Source of the DNA: Isoptericola cucumis
Lineage (GTDB): Bacteria > Actinomycetota > Actinomycetes > Actinomycetales > Cellulomonadaceae
DNA: 64,000 nucleotides
Assembly (NCBI RefSeq): GCF_014635665.1
Contig: NZ_BMDG01000013.1
Location: forward strand, 62,001 to 126,000
Direction: 5' to 3'
The position numbers and the translations under genes were made by a program. This document shows, piece by piece, positions 42,650 through 52,368 of this stretch (the stretch's first letter is position 1; each line of letters starts with the position of its first letter). Under the pieces are notes generated by a model. That model did not search any database, had not been told where the DNA came from, and saw only the letters and a program-made list of their open reading frames with translations.

Positions 42650-42936
42650 CGCTCGCCCTCCGCGGCGCGTGCGAGCTCGGCGTCCGCATCGGTGAACATG
42701 TCGGCCACGGCGCCGGTCGCCTGCTGGAGGCCGTCCAGCTTCTCGATCAGCTCGGTGCGCGCGGCGTCCCAGTTGTTGCCGAACGTCCCGACGGCGCGGG
42801 CGAGCGCGGGGTGCCCGATCATCGTGGCGAGCTCGTTCGCCGCGGTCTCCGCGCCCTCGAGCGCCGACCCGATCGACCCGAGCCGGGACGCCGTGTCCCG
42901 GACGCCGTCGAGGTCCAGCTGCAGCCGCTCTCCCAC
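42646..42936 (-). CDS. WXG100-like small helical protein
   Basis: A 96-residue protein with two predicted long helices around a Gly-Asn-Asn-Trp turn: LDGVRDTASRLGSIGSALEG, ALARAVGTFGNNWDAARTEL, then EKLDGLQQATGAVADMFTDA. Size, helical hairpin shape and the central W (about residue 56) match WXG100/ESAT-6-like secretion partners, although the motif is N-W-D rather than W-x-G. The GTG at 42936 has a G-run 6 bases upstream. The gene overlaps the larger effector-like gene by 4 bases (GTGA), the usual order for small partner then substrate. Confidence 0.65.
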   Translation of the reverse strand: MGERLQLDLDGVRDTASRLGSIGSALEGAETAANELATMIGHPALARAVGTFGNNWDAARTELIEKLDGLQQATGAVADMFTDADAELARAAEGER

Positions 42937-43043
42937 CAGGTCCCCCCCTGTCGTGCCTTGCTTCGGTGCCTGGACGAGGGTAGACGAGACGTCGCGGACG
43001 GCCGGACGACCGTCCACAGGCGAGCTCCCGGCCCGCCGGCTGG

Positions 43044-44375
43044 TCAGGGACGTGCCGCGGCCGCCGCCTTGGCCCCCGCCGGCAGGGCGTCGAGGACCCG
43101 GTTCACCGCGGCGTCGTCGTGCGCGGACGAGACGAACCACGCCTCGAAGACGGACGGCGGCAGGTTCACCCCGGCGTCGAGCAGGGCGTGGAAGAGCGCG
43201 CGGTACCGGAACACCTCCTGCGCCTGGGCCTGGGCGTAGTCGCGCACGCCCTCGGCGGCGGCGAACGGCCCGAAGAAGGTCGAGAACAGGGTGCCCGCGC
43301 GCTGCACGCGGTGCTCCACGCCCTCGGCGGACAGGGCGTCGGACAGCGCCGCCGCCAGGGTGTCGGCGACCAGGCCGACCCGCGCGTACACGGCGTCGTC
43401 GGCCAGACGCAGCGTCGTCAGGCCCGCGGCCACCGCCACCGGGTTCCCGGACAGGGTGCCCGCCTGGTAGACCGGGCCGGTCGGGGCGAGCTGGTCCATC
43501 AGCGCGGCCGGACCGCCGATCGCGGCCACCGGCATCCCGCCGCCCACGACCTTGCCGAACGTCAGCAGGTCGGGGACGTACCCCTCGCCGCCGGCCGCGC
43601 GGATCGCGTCGTTCTCGAGCCCCCACCAGCCGGACGGCCCGACGCGGAAGCCGGTGAGCACCTCGTCCATGATCATGAGGGCGCCGTGCTCGCGGGTGAT
43701 GCGGCGCAGGCCCTCGTTGAAGCCCTCGTGCGGGGGGACCACGCCCATGTTGGCGGGGCTGGCCTCGGTGATGACGGCCGCGATCTGCGAGCCGCGCTGC
43801 GCGAACGCGGCCTCGACGGCCGCGAGGTCGTTGTACGGCAGCACGAGGGTCTCGGCCGCGGACGCCTCGGTGACCCCGGCGGTACCCGGCATCGCCAGGG
43901 TCGCGACGCCGGAGCCCGCCTCCGCCAGCAGCGCGTCGACGTGCCCGTGGTAGCAGCCGGCGAACTTCACGATCAGCGGCCGGCCGGTGGCGCCGCGCGC
44001 CAGGCGCACCGCCGTCATCGTCGCCTCCGTGCCGGTGGACACCAGGCGCACGCGCTCCGCGACCGGCACCCGGCGGCGGATCTCCTCCGCCAGCTCGACC
44101 TCGGCCACGGTGGGCGCGCCGAACGACAGGCCGCGGGCTGCGGCGTCCTGCACGGCCGCCACGACCTCCGGGTGCGCGTGGCCCAGCAGCGCCGGCCCCC
44201 ACGAGCAGACGAGGTCCACGTACTCGCGACCCGCGACGTCGGTCACGTACGGCCCGCGGGCGCTGGCGAGGAACCGAGGGTCGCCGCCCACGGAGCCGTA
44301 GGCGCGCACGGGCGAGTTCACGCCCCCGGGGATCGCGGCCTGCGCGCGCAGGAACGCCGTGTGGTTGGGGTTCAC
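43044..44375 (-). CDS. hemL: Glutamate-1-semialdehyde 2,1-aminomutase
   Basis: Makes 5-aminolevulinate from glutamate-1-semialdehyde using PLP, second step of the C5 heme pathway. The 443 residues show [19 protein letters not shown] at the N-terminus, the gating and PLP-binding sequences [15 protein letters not shown] and [11 protein letters not shown], and [11 protein letters not shown]. The catalytic lysine is in [18 protein letters not shown] (about 265-282). GTG 44375 is favoured by GGGAG eight bases upstream; a GTG at 44393 would overlap the hemB stop and is the alternative. Last gene of the heme operon. It works with HemA, encoded divergently at 50239. Confidence 0.95.
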   Translation of the reverse strand: MNPNHTAFLRAQAAIPGGVNSPVRAYGSVGGDPRFLASARGPYVTDVAGREYVDLVCSWGPALLGHAHPEVVAAVQDAAARGLSFGAPTVAEVELAEEIRRRVPVAERVRLVSTGTEATMTAVRLARGATGRPLIVKFAGCYHGHVDALLAEAGSGVATLAMPGTAGVTEASAAETLVLPYNDLAAVEAAFAQRGSQIAAVITEASPANMGVVPPHEGFNEGLRRITREHGALMIMDEVLTGFRVGPSGWWGLENDAIRAAGGEGYVPDLLTFGKVVGGGMPVAAIGGPAALMDQLAPTGPVYQAGTLSGNPVAVAAGLTTLRLADDAVYARVGLVADTLAAALSDALSAEGVEHRVQRAGTLFSTFFGPFAAAEGVRDYAQAQAQEVFRYRALFHALLDAGVNLPPSVFEAWFVSSAHDDAAVNRVLDALPAGAKAAAAARP

Positions 44376-44389
44376 CTGATCTGCTCCCG

Positions 44390-45400
44390 TCACTTGATCC
44401 ACTCCGCGATCTCGGTCGCCCAGTAGGTGAGGACGACGTCGGCGCCGGCGCGCTTGATGGCCAGCACCGACTCCAGGACGGCGGCGCGCCGGTCGATCCA
44501 GCCGTTCGCGGCGGCCGCCTCGATCATCGCGTACTCGCCGGACACCTGGTACGCCGCGACCGGCACGTCGGAGCGGTCGGCGACGCCGCGCAGCACGTCC
44601 AGCGACGTGCCGGCCGGCTTGACCATCACCATGTCGGCGCCCTCGGCGAGGTCGAGGTCCGCCTCGCGCAGCCCCTCGCGGGAGTTGGCGGCGTCCATCT
44701 GGTAGGTCCGGCGGTCGCCCTGGAGAGCCGAGTCGACGGCGTCGCGGAACGGGCCGTAGAACGCGCTGGCGTACTTGGCGCTGTAGGCGAGGACACTGAC
44801 GTCGGCGAAGCCGGCGTCGTCGAGCGCGTCGCGGATGACGGCGACCTGGCCGTCCATCATGCCGCTCGGCGACACGACGTCCGCCCCGGCCCGCGCCTGG
44901 GCGACCGCCATCGTGGCGTAGCGCTCGAGCGTGGCGTCGTTGTCGACGGTGCCGTCGTCGGCGAGCACGCCGCAGTGCCCGTGGTCGGTGAACTCGTCGA
45001 GGCACGTGTCGGCCATGACCACCGGCCCCGGGGCGCCGGTCTCGCCCTCGACCGCGGCGACGGCCTCGCGCGCGACGCGCAGGCCGCGCTGCAGGATCCC
45101 GTCGGGGCCGTCGCCCGCCGTCCCGGTGGCGTCCCGCTCGGCGGGGATGCCGAAGAGCATGACGCCGCCCACGCCCGCGCGGGCGGCCTCGGCGACGGCG
45201 TCGCGCAGGCTCGCCTCGGTGTGCTGCACCTGCCCGGGCATGCTCGCGATGGGGGCCGGTGCGTCGATGCCCTCCTTGACGAACAGCGGCAGCACCAGGT
45301 CGGCGGCGTGCAGCCGGTGCTCGGCGACGAGACGCCGCATGCGCGGCGTGGTGCGCAGGCGGCGCGGTCGGTACACGATGCCGGACGTGGGGCTGCTCAC
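44390..45400 (-). CDS. hemB: Delta-aminolevulinic acid dehydratase (porphobilinogen synthase)
   Basis: Condenses two 5-aminolevulinate molecules to porphobilinogen, 336 residues. The Schiff-base lysines are in [20 protein letters not shown] and DMVMVKPAG. The metal region reads [20 protein letters not shown]: Cys is present at two positions and the third zinc-ligand position carries aspartate/glycine-type residues, so the metal may be Mg or mixed. GTG 45400 overlaps the hemD stop (GTGA). It lies between hemD and hemL. Confidence 0.95.
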   Translation of the reverse strand: MSSPTSGIVYRPRRLRTTPRMRRLVAEHRLHAADLVLPLFVKEGIDAPAPIASMPGQVQHTEASLRDAVAEAARAGVGGVMLFGIPAERDATGTAGDGPDGILQRGLRVAREAVAAVEGETGAPGPVVMADTCLDEFTDHGHCGVLADDGTVDNDATLERYATMAVAQARAGADVVSPSGMMDGQVAVIRDALDDAGFADVSVLAYSAKYASAFYGPFRDAVDSALQGDRRTYQMDAANSREGLREADLDLAEGADMVMVKPAGTSLDVLRGVADRSDVPVAAYQVSGEYAMIEAAAANGWIDRRAAVLESVLAIKRAGADVVLTYWATEIAEWIK

Positions 45401-46200
45401 GGGTGCTCCTTCGAGGTGAGGACGTCGGTCGGGGAGGGGTCGGAGGTCGTCAGGGCGGCGACGACGGCGGCGGCGAGCGCCTCGTCCGTGGGGGACGCGG
45501 CGACGGCGGCCACGGTGAGGCCGGCGGCGCGTGCCACGTCGGCCGAGGGGCGGCCGATCGCGACGACGGGCGTGGCGGTCCCGGCCTGGCGGGCGACCTC
45601 GCGGGCGACCGACCCCGACGTCACGACGACGAGGTCGAAGCCGCCGGAGCGGGCGCGGGCGGCGACGTCGGCGGGCAGCTCGCGCCGCACCGTGCGGTAG
45701 GCGGTGACGACGTCGGGCTCCCAGCCCTTCGCGGCCAGGCCGTCGGGCAGCGTGGGGCGCGCGAGGTCGCCGAGCGGGAGCAGCACGCGGGCCGCGGTCC
45801 CCGCCGTGCCGCCCGGCGCCGGGAACGCGGCGACGATCCCCGCCGCGGTCGCGTCGTCGTCGGCGGGCAGCAGGTCCACGCGCAGGCCCGCGCCCTCGAG
45901 GGCGGTGCGCGTCGCCGGCCCGACGGCGGCCCAACGGGTCGCGGCGGTGGCCAGGTCGGTGCCCGTGCGGCCGGCGGCCGCGCGCAGCGCGTCGACCGCG
46001 TTGACGCTGGTCACGACGCTCCACGCGTACGCGCCGCCCACGAGCCGCCGCACGGCCTCGTCCAGCGGTGCGGGGTCCGTGGCCGGTGCGCGCTCGATCA
46101 CGGGGGCCGCGGTGACGTCCAGCCCGCCGTCCCGCAGCCGGGCGACGAGCCCCGCGGCGCGCTCCGGCGCACGCGCGACGAGGACCGCTGCGGACGTCAC
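45397..46200 (-). CDS. hemD: Uroporphyrinogen-III synthase
   Basis: Cyclises hydroxymethylbilane to uroporphyrinogen III with inversion of ring D. It has 267 residues in the two-lobed HemD fold: [34 protein letters not shown], and the second lobe [18 protein letters not shown] and [20 protein letters not shown]. Sequence conservation is weak in this family; the S/T-S-x-N/S turns and the position between hemC and hemB make the call. It is a stand-alone enzyme, not fused to a uroporphyrinogen methyltransferase. GTG starts overlap stops at both ends. Confidence 0.92.
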   Translation of the reverse strand: MTSAAVLVARAPERAAGLVARLRDGGLDVTAAPVIERAPATDPAPLDEAVRRLVGGAYAWSVVTSVNAVDALRAAAGRTGTDLATAATRWAAVGPATRTALEGAGLRVDLLPADDDATAAGIVAAFPAPGGTAGTAARVLLPLGDLARPTLPDGLAAKGWEPDVVTAYRTVRRELPADVAARARSGGFDLVVVTSGSVAREVARQAGTATPVVAIGRPSADVARAAGLTVAAVAASPTDEALAAAVVAALTTSDPSPTDVLTSKEHP

Positions 46201-47276
46201 GCGCCCTCCGGGTCGTCGGTGCCGGTGGGCGCGCGCAAGGGGGCGACGTCGGCGCGGGCGGCGGGGTCGAGCTCCGCCGGGGCGGCGCCGACGGTGAGCG
46301 GCGCCAGCCGGGCGGCGCCGTCGGCGAGCAACGCCTCCGCGACCCGCACGCCGAGGGCGTGCGCGGCGTCGTCCTGGGTGCGGGGGTCGGCGTCGGCCGC
46401 GAGGGGCGTCGCGGCGGAGTGCGTGAGCTGTTCCGTGCCGTCGACGCGGGCGACCACGGCGGTGAGCTGGAGCTCTCCCGCCTCGACGCGCGCGTGGGCG
46501 CCGACCGGCGCGGCGCAGCCTGCCTCCAGCCGGGCGAGCACGGCGCGCTCGGCGCGCACGGACAGGCGCGTGGGCCGGTGGTCGAGGGCGGTGAACGCGC
46601 CGGCCAGGGCCGAGGCGCCGAGGTCGCCGGTCCGGGCCTCGACGGCGAGCGCGCCCTGCCCGGGCGCGGGGGCCACGACCTTCGCGTCGAGCACCTCGGT
46701 CACGACCTCGGTGCGGCCCAGCCGCGACAGGCCCGCGTACGCGAGGACGACGGCGTCGAGGTCGGCGTCGGGGCCGAGCGCGCGGGCGAGCCGCGTCTCC
46801 ACGTTCCCGCGGATGTCGACCAGCTCGACGTCGGGGCGCGCGGCCTGGATCTGCGCGGCGCGGCGCGGCGACCCCGTCCCGACACGGGCCCCGCGCGGCA
46901 GCGTCTCCAGCGTGAGGCCGTCCCGCGCGCACAGCGCGTCCCGAGGGTCCTCGCGCTCCGGGGTGACGATGGTCAGGCCGTCGGGCTGGGCGGTGGGCAG
47001 GTCCTTGAGGGAGTGCACGGCGACGTCGCACCGGCCGTCGGCCAGCGCCTCGCGCAGGGCGGTGACGAAGACGCCCGTGCCGCCGAGCGTGGCCAGCGAC
47101 CCGGTCTTCACGTCGCCCTCGGTGCGGATGCGCACCAGCTCGACCGGCCGGCCCAGCAGCTCCTCCAGCCGGCGGGCGACCGTGCCCGACTGCGTGGTGG
47201 CCAGCGCGCTGCCGCGGGTGCCGAGGCGCAGCGGTGCGGTTCCGGGCGACGTTCCGGGCGAGGAGGAGGTGCTCAC
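46197..47276 (-). CDS. hemC: Hydroxymethylbilane synthase (porphobilinogen deaminase)
   Basis: Joins four porphobilinogens into hydroxymethylbilane, 359 residues. It shows [15 protein letters not shown] at the N-terminus, [34 protein letters not shown], and the cofactor cysteine in [13 protein letters not shown] (about residue 258), which carries the dipyrromethane primer. The C-terminal extension is Ala-rich and longer than in E. coli. GTG 47276 is preceded by an unremarkable RBS. First gene after a 190-base gap holding a long hairpin; it overlaps hemD downstream by 4 bases. Confidence 0.95.
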   Translation of the reverse strand: MSTSSSPGTSPGTAPLRLGTRGSALATTQSGTVARRLEELLGRPVELVRIRTEGDVKTGSLATLGGTGVFVTALREALADGRCDVAVHSLKDLPTAQPDGLTIVTPEREDPRDALCARDGLTLETLPRGARVGTGSPRRAAQIQAARPDVELVDIRGNVETRLARALGPDADLDAVVLAYAGLSRLGRTEVVTEVLDAKVVAPAPGQGALAVEARTGDLGASALAGAFTALDHRPTRLSVRAERAVLARLEAGCAAPVGAHARVEAGELQLTAVVARVDGTEQLTHSAATPLAADADPRTQDDAAHALGVRVAEALLADGAARLAPLTVGAAPAELDPAARADVAPLRAPTGTDDPEGA

Positions 47277-47388
47277 CGCCCCAGTCTCTCGCAGTCGCCC
47301 GGCCTGTGGACAACCGCGGCCGGGCTCGGAGGCCGATCTCACACGGTTGCTGTCGCGCGGTCAGATCCTCGGCCGCCCGGTGCCGCGA

Positions 47389-47451
47389 GGTAGTGCCTCC
47401 CGTGCTCCGGTAGTGCCCGGGGGGACCTACCGGAGCACGGGAGGCACTACC
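47389..47451. terminator. Long hairpin B: 25-bp perfect arms with a 13-base loop, inside the heme cluster
   Basis: 47389-47413 pairs perfectly with 47427-47451 (the arm starts GGTAGTGCC and ends CTCCGGTAG); the loop is 47414-47426. It is the only sizeable spacer in an otherwise overlapping heme gene series, between the hemG stop (47467) and the hemC start (47276). It may terminate or attenuate transcription, splitting hemE-hemG from hemCDBL. Confidence 0.85.
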
Positions 47452-47466
47452 GCGGCGAGGACGGCG

Positions 47467-48981
47467 TCAGAGGTGCTCGGTGGTGGCCTGGGCGTGGGCG
47501 ACGACGGCGGCCAGCCCCGTCCCGGCGATCCAGCCGCCGGTGACGGCCAGCCCCGGCGTCCGCCCGACGGCGTCCGTGAACGACGCGACCTGCGCACGGT
47601 AGGCCGGCGTCGGGGGTGGCAGGGAACCGTCCCAGCGCTGCAGCAGGTGGTCGTGCACCCGGTCGGTGAGGTCGACGCCGAGCAGCACCGACGCGTCGCG
47701 GGCGGCCTCCTCGGCGGTCGGCGGCTCCGTCTCCGAGCCCAGCCGCCCGTACGACAGCCGCACCACGTGCACGCCCTCGCCCACGGCCTTGCGCACCCGC
47801 TCGGCCAGCCACGGCCACTTCGCGGTGGCGTGCGTGAGGGCCTTCGCCCGCACCCCGGCGCCGCCCTCGTGCCCCGGCCCGTCCGCGGCGTCGGGCGCCA
47901 CCAGCATCCCGGAGCCGCGGGGGGCGTCGTCGAGCTCGGGCGCGTCGAGCAGCAGCGTCACGAGCCACACGTCGGCGCCCCGCTCCGGCGTCGGCACCGC
48001 CACGGCGCCGCCGTCGGGCGCGGGCGGCAGCCACGGGGCGAGCAGCGGCGCGACGGCGGGCGTCGTGACGACCAGCCGCTCGGCGGCCACCTGCGCGCCG
48101 GCGTCGGTGCGCACCAGCCAGGTGCCGCCCGGGCCGGCGTCGAGACGCTCGACGCCGCTCACGCGCTGCCCGACCCGCACCACGGTGTGGATGGGGCCGG
48201 TCTGGTCGACCCGCGGGGAGTCGACCCACTCCTCGGCGCTCGCGGCGACCTCGCCCGTGAGGGCCTCGACGAGCGCGTGGATCCCGCCGTCGATCCCGCG
48301 CACCGCGGACCCGGCGGGCGCGGCGGCCCGCAGTCGGCCGACGGCGCGCGACAGCGACGACTCGGCGGCGAAGGCGTCGAGCAGGCCGGGCGCGACGGCG
48401 GCGACGTCGAGACGGTCCAGCGGCGCGGAGTGCACCCCGGTGGCGACGGGGGCGACGAGCCGGTCGGCCACGCGCTGCCCGAGCCGGGAGCGCACGAACG
48501 TCCCCAGGTCGGTGGTGTCGGCGACGAACCGCGGCAGCACGCGGTCCAGGGCCGCACGCAGCACGCCCGGCCACCCGATCGCGCGCCGCACGTCGGGCGC
48601 CCAGGGGACGGCGGGGATGCCCAGCACGCCGGCCCTCGGCAGCGGGAACGCCTGCCCGGCGGCGTACCCCCAGGCGGACAGGGGCGCGGGGCTCACGACG
48701 TCGAGCCCCAGCTCGGCGACCAGGTCGGCGACGGCGGTGCCGCGCGCCGCGAACGACTCCGCCCCCAGGTCGAGCCGCAGGCGCGGGAACGACCCGAACG
48801 CCCCGCCCCGCACGGGCCCGCCCACGCGGTCGGCCCCCTCGAGCACGACCACGCGCAGCCCCCGGTTCACCAGGGTGCGCGCGGCGACGAGCCCGCCGAC
48901 GCCCCCGCCGACGACGACGGCGTCGACGACCTCCGGCCCGCGACCGGAGCCCGGCTCGGAAGGTGGGAGGGGTGGTGTCAC
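47467..48981 (-). CDS. hemG: Protoporphyrinogen/coproporphyrinogen oxidase (HemY/CgoX type)
   Basis: An FAD enzyme of 504 residues. In actinobacteria this HemY-type oxidase usually converts coproporphyrinogen III to coproporphyrin III (the coproporphyrin-dependent route). FAD binding is seen in [20 protein letters not shown] and [16 protein letters not shown] at the N-terminus. The substrate domain includes [20 protein letters not shown], and the C-terminal FAD motif is [23 protein letters not shown] 48981 overlaps the hemE stop (GTGA), so the two are coupled. No hemH or hemQ is in the window. Confidence 0.92.
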   Translation of the reverse strand: MTPPLPPSEPGSGRGPEVVDAVVVGGGVGGLVAARTLVNRGLRVVVLEGADRVGGPVRGGAFGSFPRLRLDLGAESFAARGTAVADLVAELGLDVVSPAPLSAWGYAAGQAFPLPRAGVLGIPAVPWAPDVRRAIGWPGVLRAALDRVLPRFVADTTDLGTFVRSRLGQRVADRLVAPVATGVHSAPLDRLDVAAVAPGLLDAFAAESSLSRAVGRLRAAAPAGSAVRGIDGGIHALVEALTGEVAASAEEWVDSPRVDQTGPIHTVVRVGQRVSGVERLDAGPGGTWLVRTDAGAQVAAERLVVTTPAVAPLLAPWLPPAPDGGAVAVPTPERGADVWLVTLLLDAPELDDAPRGSGMLVAPDAADGPGHEGGAGVRAKALTHATAKWPWLAERVRKAVGEGVHVVRLSYGRLGSETEPPTAEEAARDASVLLGVDLTDRVHDHLLQRWDGSLPPPTPAYRAQVASFTDAVGRTPGLAVTGGWIAGTGLAAVVAHAQATTEHL

Positions 48982-50189
48982 AGGCTGTGCACCAGCTCGA
49001 CGACGCGCGTCAGGACGGCGGGGTCGGTCTCGGGCGGGACGCCGTGGCCGAGGTTGACGACGTGCCCCGGTGCGGCGGCCCCCCGGGCGACGACGTCGCG
49101 CACGTGCGCCTCCAGCACGGGCCACGGGGCGCCGAGCAGGGCGGGGTCGATGTTGCCCTGCAGGGGCACGCCGGCGCCGGTCCCGGAGGTGGGCCCGGCG
49201 GCGAGCAGGGCCGCGGCCTCGTCGAGCGGGGTGCGGTAGTCGACGCCGACGGTCGGGTGGGCGACACCGGCACGCGTGAGCACGTCGTGCATCGCCGGCA
49301 GCAGGTGGGCGGTGCCGGTGCCGAAGTGGATGCCGGGGACGCCGAGGCCGGCGACGTGCGCGAGCGCGCGCGTCGACGACGGCGCGACGTGCGCCTCGTA
49401 GTCGGCCAGCGAGAGCGACCCGGCCCACGAGTCGAAGAGCTGCACGGCCGACGCGCCCGCGAGCACCTGGGCCTGCAGGAAGCGGCCGGTGAGGTCGGCC
49501 GTCCAGGCGGTGAGGCGCGCCCACGTCTCGGGGTCGGCGTGCATGAGGGTGCGGGCGGCGAGGTGGTCGCGCGACGGGCGGCCCTCGACCAGGTAGGCGG
49601 CGAGCGTGAACGGCGCGCCGCCGAAGCCGATGAGCGGCACGGCGGCGTCGGCGTCGACCCCCTCGACGGCGTGCGCGCCCGTCCGGTCCGCGTACCGGTG
49701 CTCGGCGGACAGCTCGGCGACCGTGCGCCGCACCGCCTCGGTGATCGGCTCCAGCGCCGCGTCGGTGAGGTCGCGCTCGACCAGCCGCGCCACGTCGTCG
49801 GCCGTGCGGTAGGGGCGGTCCATCACGGGCCCGACGCCGGGCTTGATGTCGACGTCCACTCCGGCCAGGCGCAGCGGGACGACGATGTCGCTGAAGAAGA
49901 TGGCGGCGTCGACCCGGTGCCGGCGCACGGGCTGGAGGGTGATTTCCGCCGCCAGGTGTGGCATGAGGCAGGACTCGAGCATCCCTGTTCCTTGACGGAC
50001 CTCGCGGTACTCCGGCAGCGACCGGCCGGCCTGGCGCATGAACCACACCGGGATCGTCCCGGCGGCGTCGGACGGGCGCTCGCCCCGCAGGGCACGCACC
50101 AGCGGGGCGCCGGCGGTCCGTCCGTCGGCCAGCGGATGGTCGGCGGGCAGGTGCGCCGGGGCGGCGGCAGGATGCGTGGGGGATGTCAC
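48978..50189 (-). CDS. hemE: Uroporphyrinogen decarboxylase
   Basis: Removes four acetate carboxyls from uroporphyrinogen III to give coproporphyrinogen III, 403 residues. The signature [18 protein letters not shown] (about 48-65) holds the active-site arginines, followed by [13 protein letters not shown] with the catalytic aspartate. Later blocks are [25 protein letters not shown] and [16 protein letters not shown] 50189 is used; a TTG at 50195 is the alternative and neither has a strong Shine-Dalgarno. It is divergent from hemA with under 50 bases between the starts. Confidence 0.95.
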   Translation of the reverse strand: MTSPTHPAAAPAHLPADHPLADGRTAGAPLVRALRGERPSDAAGTIPVWFMRQAGRSLPEYREVRQGTGMLESCLMPHLAAEITLQPVRRHRVDAAIFFSDIVVPLRLAGVDVDIKPGVGPVMDRPYRTADDVARLVERDLTDAALEPITEAVRRTVAELSAEHRYADRTGAHAVEGVDADAAVPLIGFGGAPFTLAAYLVEGRPSRDHLAARTLMHADPETWARLTAWTADLTGRFLQAQVLAGASAVQLFDSWAGSLSLADYEAHVAPSSTRALAHVAGLGVPGIHFGTGTAHLLPAMHDVLTRAGVAHPTVGVDYRTPLDEAAALLAAGPTSGTGAGVPLQGNIDPALLGAPWPVLEAHVRDVVARGAAAPGHVVNLGHGVPPETDPAVLTRVVELVHSL

Positions 50190-50238
50190 GGTCAATGATT
50201 CTGCCCCGGGGGCTCGCCTCTCTTAAAGTTGGAGCACT

Positions 50239-51690
50239 GTGGTACTCCTCTCTCTCACCGCCTCCCACCGCGAGCTGGACCTCGACGCGCTCGAGCGACT
50301 GTCCACCGGCTCGGCGTCCGTGGGCCGCGCCGTCGTCGGTTCCTGTGGTCCGGTGCGGGGGTCGGTGGTGATCTCCACGTGCAACCGGTTCGAGCTCTAC
50401 CTCGACGTGGACGCCCCCCTGGACGGCGACGCCGTGCGGCACGCGACCGGGCACGTGGCCGAGCTGGTCGCGGCGAGCTCGGGCGTCTCGACACCGACGG
50501 CGGTCGAGTCGTTCACCGTGCGCACGGGCCCGGAGGTGACCGAGCACCTGTTCGCCGTGGCGTCCGGGCTCGACTCGATGGTGGTGGGGGAGCGCGAGAT
50601 CGCCGGACAGGTGAAGCGGTCGCTCGCCGAGGCCCGCGCCGACGGGACCACGTCCAAGACGCTCGAGCTGCTGTTCCAGACGGCGTCGCGCACCTCCAAG
50701 CAGGTCGGCACCCGCACGGCGCTGGGCGCGGCGGGCCGGTCCGTCGTCTCGCTCGGCCTCGACCTCGCGGAGCGCGACCTCACGGGGCAGGCAGGGCCGG
50801 CGGGTGCACCGTGGCGCGGCGCGCGCGTCGTGCTCATCGGCACCGGCTCCTACGCCGGTGCGTCGGTCGCGGCGCTGCGGGCGCGGGGCTGTGACGACGT
50901 GCGGGTCTACTCCCGGTCGGGCCGTGCCGAGCAGTTCGCGGCGTCGCACGGCATCGAGGCCGTGCCGGACGTCCCGGGTGCGCTGGTGGACGCGCTGGCC
51001 GACGCCGACGTCGTGGTCTCCTGCTCCGGTGCCCGCGGCCGCGCGCCGGCGGGCGGGTCCGTGGCGGGCGAGCCGGTCGAGGCCCGGGCCGAGGTGTCGC
51101 TGGAGTACGTGCTGGACGCCGCCGCGGTGGTGCGGGCCCGCGAGCGGGCGTCGGCCCTGGCGGACGGCCCGTCGACCGGCTCGGGCCGGCGCGAGACCGG
51201 CGCGCCGCTGATCGTGCTCGACCTGGCGCTGCACCGTGACGTCGACCCGCGCGTGGCGGACGTCGAGGGCGTGCTGCTTTACGACCTGAGCACCCTCAAG
51301 GCGCACGCCCCGGCGGCCGCCGCGGGGGTGGCGGAGGCGCGCCGGATCGTCGACGGCGCCGCGGACGCGTTCGAGGAGACGCGGCTCGGGCGCGCGGCGG
51401 ACGCCGCGGTCGTCGCGCTGCTCGACGAGGCCGAGACCCGGATCCGTGCCGAGGTGGACGACGCCGCCGCGCGGCTGGCGGCCGAGCTGGCGCCCCGTGG
51501 CGAGACGCCGGACGAGTCCGACCTCGACGCGATCGCACGCGGCGTGCGTCGCCGGGTGCACTCCGCCCTGCACTCCCGGATCGTCGAGGTCCGGGCCGCG
51601 GCGCTCGCGCGGGCGCGGGCACAGGAGGCGGCCGTCGTCACCGGGGCCGAGGCCCTCGTGGCGGCCGAGGAGCCCAGCCGGTCGCACTGA
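50239..51690 (+). CDS. hemA: Glutamyl-tRNA reductase
   Basis: Reduces glutamyl-tRNA(Glu) to glutamate-1-semialdehyde with NADPH, the committed step of C5 heme synthesis. It has 483 residues. The catalytic cysteine is in VVISTCNRFELYLDV (about residue 50). The family signature is LDSMVVGEREIAGQVKRSLAEA, with SKQVGTRTALG following. The NADPH domain is RVVLIGTGSYAGASVAALRA, and the dimerisation helices lie near the end. GTG 50239 has GGAG just upstream. It runs opposite to the other heme genes, so supply of precursor and pathway enzymes can be controlled from one short intergenic region. Confidence 0.95.
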   Translation: MVLLSLTASHRELDLDALERLSTGSASVGRAVVGSCGPVRGSVVISTCNRFELYLDVDAPLDGDAVRHATGHVAELVAASSGVSTPTAVESFTVRTGPEVTEHLFAVASGLDSMVVGEREIAGQVKRSLAEARADGTTSKTLELLFQTASRTSKQVGTRTALGAAGRSVVSLGLDLAERDLTGQAGPAGAPWRGARVVLIGTGSYAGASVAALRARGCDDVRVYSRSGRAEQFAASHGIEAVPDVPGALVDALADADVVVSCSGARGRAPAGGSVAGEPVEARAEVSLEYVLDAAAVVRARERASALADGPSTGSGRRETGAPLIVLDLALHRDVDPRVADVEGVLLYDLSTLKAHAPAAAAGVAEARRIVDGAADAFEETRLGRAADAAVVALLDEAETRIRAEVDDAAARLAAELAPRGETPDESDLDAIARGVRRRVHSALHSRIVEVRAAALARARAQEAAVVTGAEALVAAEEPSRSH

Positions 51691-51874
51691 CGGCGGAGGC
51701 GTCGCGGCGTGCCGTGAACGTCCCGGAGTGGCACGTTTCGACGGACGAGACCGGCATCACCCTGTTTCGACGAGCACATCCGGCATGCCGGGACTAGCGT
51801 CCTGAACGCGGAAACCCGGTTCGGGTGCCGGTTCCCGCCGAGAACCTGACCCGCAACGGAAGGACCCTCCGACG

Positions 51875-52255
51875 ATGGACAGCTTCTGGGACTACATCCT
51901 CTATCTCATCTGGATCTTCTTCTTCATCGCCTACCTGATGGTGCTGTTCCAGATCCTCACGGACCTGTTCCGTGACCACCAGCTCTCCGGCTGGTGGAAG
52001 GCGCTGTGGGTGATCTGCCTGATCTTCATCCCCCTGCTCACGGCCCTCGTCTACCTCATCGCCCGCGGGCGGGGCATGGCCGAGCGGCAGGTGGCCGCGG
52101 TGAAGACGGCGAAGGCCGACACCGAGGCGTACATCCAGTCGGTCGCGACGCAGCCGTCGCCGGCCGACCAGATCGCGTCCGCCAAGCGCCTCCTCGACGA
52201 GGGCTCGATCACCCCGGACGAGTTCGAGCGGCTGAAGGCCAAGGCGCTCGCCTGA
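51875..52255 (+). CDS. Small membrane protein with PLDc_N-like helices and C-terminal SHOCT domain
   Basis: A 126-residue protein. Two transmembrane helices (LYLIWIFFFIAYLMVLFQIL at about 10-29 and ALWVICLIFIPLLTALVYLI at about 43-62) flank a loop with LFRDHQLSGWWK, as in PLDc_N/cardiolipin synthase-like N-terminal modules. A short linker leads to the SHOCT domain IASAKRLLDEGSITPDEFER (about 98-117), a short oligomerisation motif. Relatives are common in actinobacteria and their function is unknown. It is monocistronic, with GGAAGGACC upstream and a hairpin terminator 20 bases after its stop. Confidence 0.8.
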   Translation: MDSFWDYILYLIWIFFFIAYLMVLFQILTDLFRDHQLSGWWKALWVICLIFIPLLTALVYLIARGRGMAERQVAAVKTAKADTEAYIQSVATQPSPADQIASAKRLLDEGSITPDEFERLKAKALA

Positions 52256-52275
52256 GGCGATCCGCCCACCCGGTC

Positions 52276-52309
52276 GACGCCCGGTCCCGCACCCGCGGGG
52301 CCGGGCGTC
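52276..52309 (+). terminator. Terminator after the SHOCT-domain gene
   Basis: GACGCCCGGTCCCGC (52276-52290) pairs with GCGGGGCCGGGCGTC (52295-52309) around an ACCC loop, with a single G-T wobble in a 15-bp stem. Confidence 0.8.
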
Positions 52310-52338
52310 GTCGTGCGTGTGCCCGTGGGTCGCTTATA

Positions 52339-52368
52339 TTGACGTGTGTCAACATAGACGTATGTCGA
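52339..52368 (+). promoter_or_regulatory. Two ArsR-type operator boxes before the ACR3 gene
   Basis: TTGAC-GTGT-GTCAA (52339-52352) is a perfect palindrome. TAGACGTATGTCGA (52355-52368) is an imperfect second copy covering the ATG at 52362. The GAC-N4-GTC cores are 16 bases apart. This matches the A/T-flanked palindromes bound by SmtB/ArsR proteins, and the operon's own ArsR-ArsC fusion is the likely ligand. Confidence 0.75.

Noticed and set aside
46197-48960. Possible fused hemG/hemE reading frame (one very long minus frame crosses both)
   Set aside because: The frames of the two genes differ; the hemE and hemG starts and stops with a GTGA overlap explain the region.
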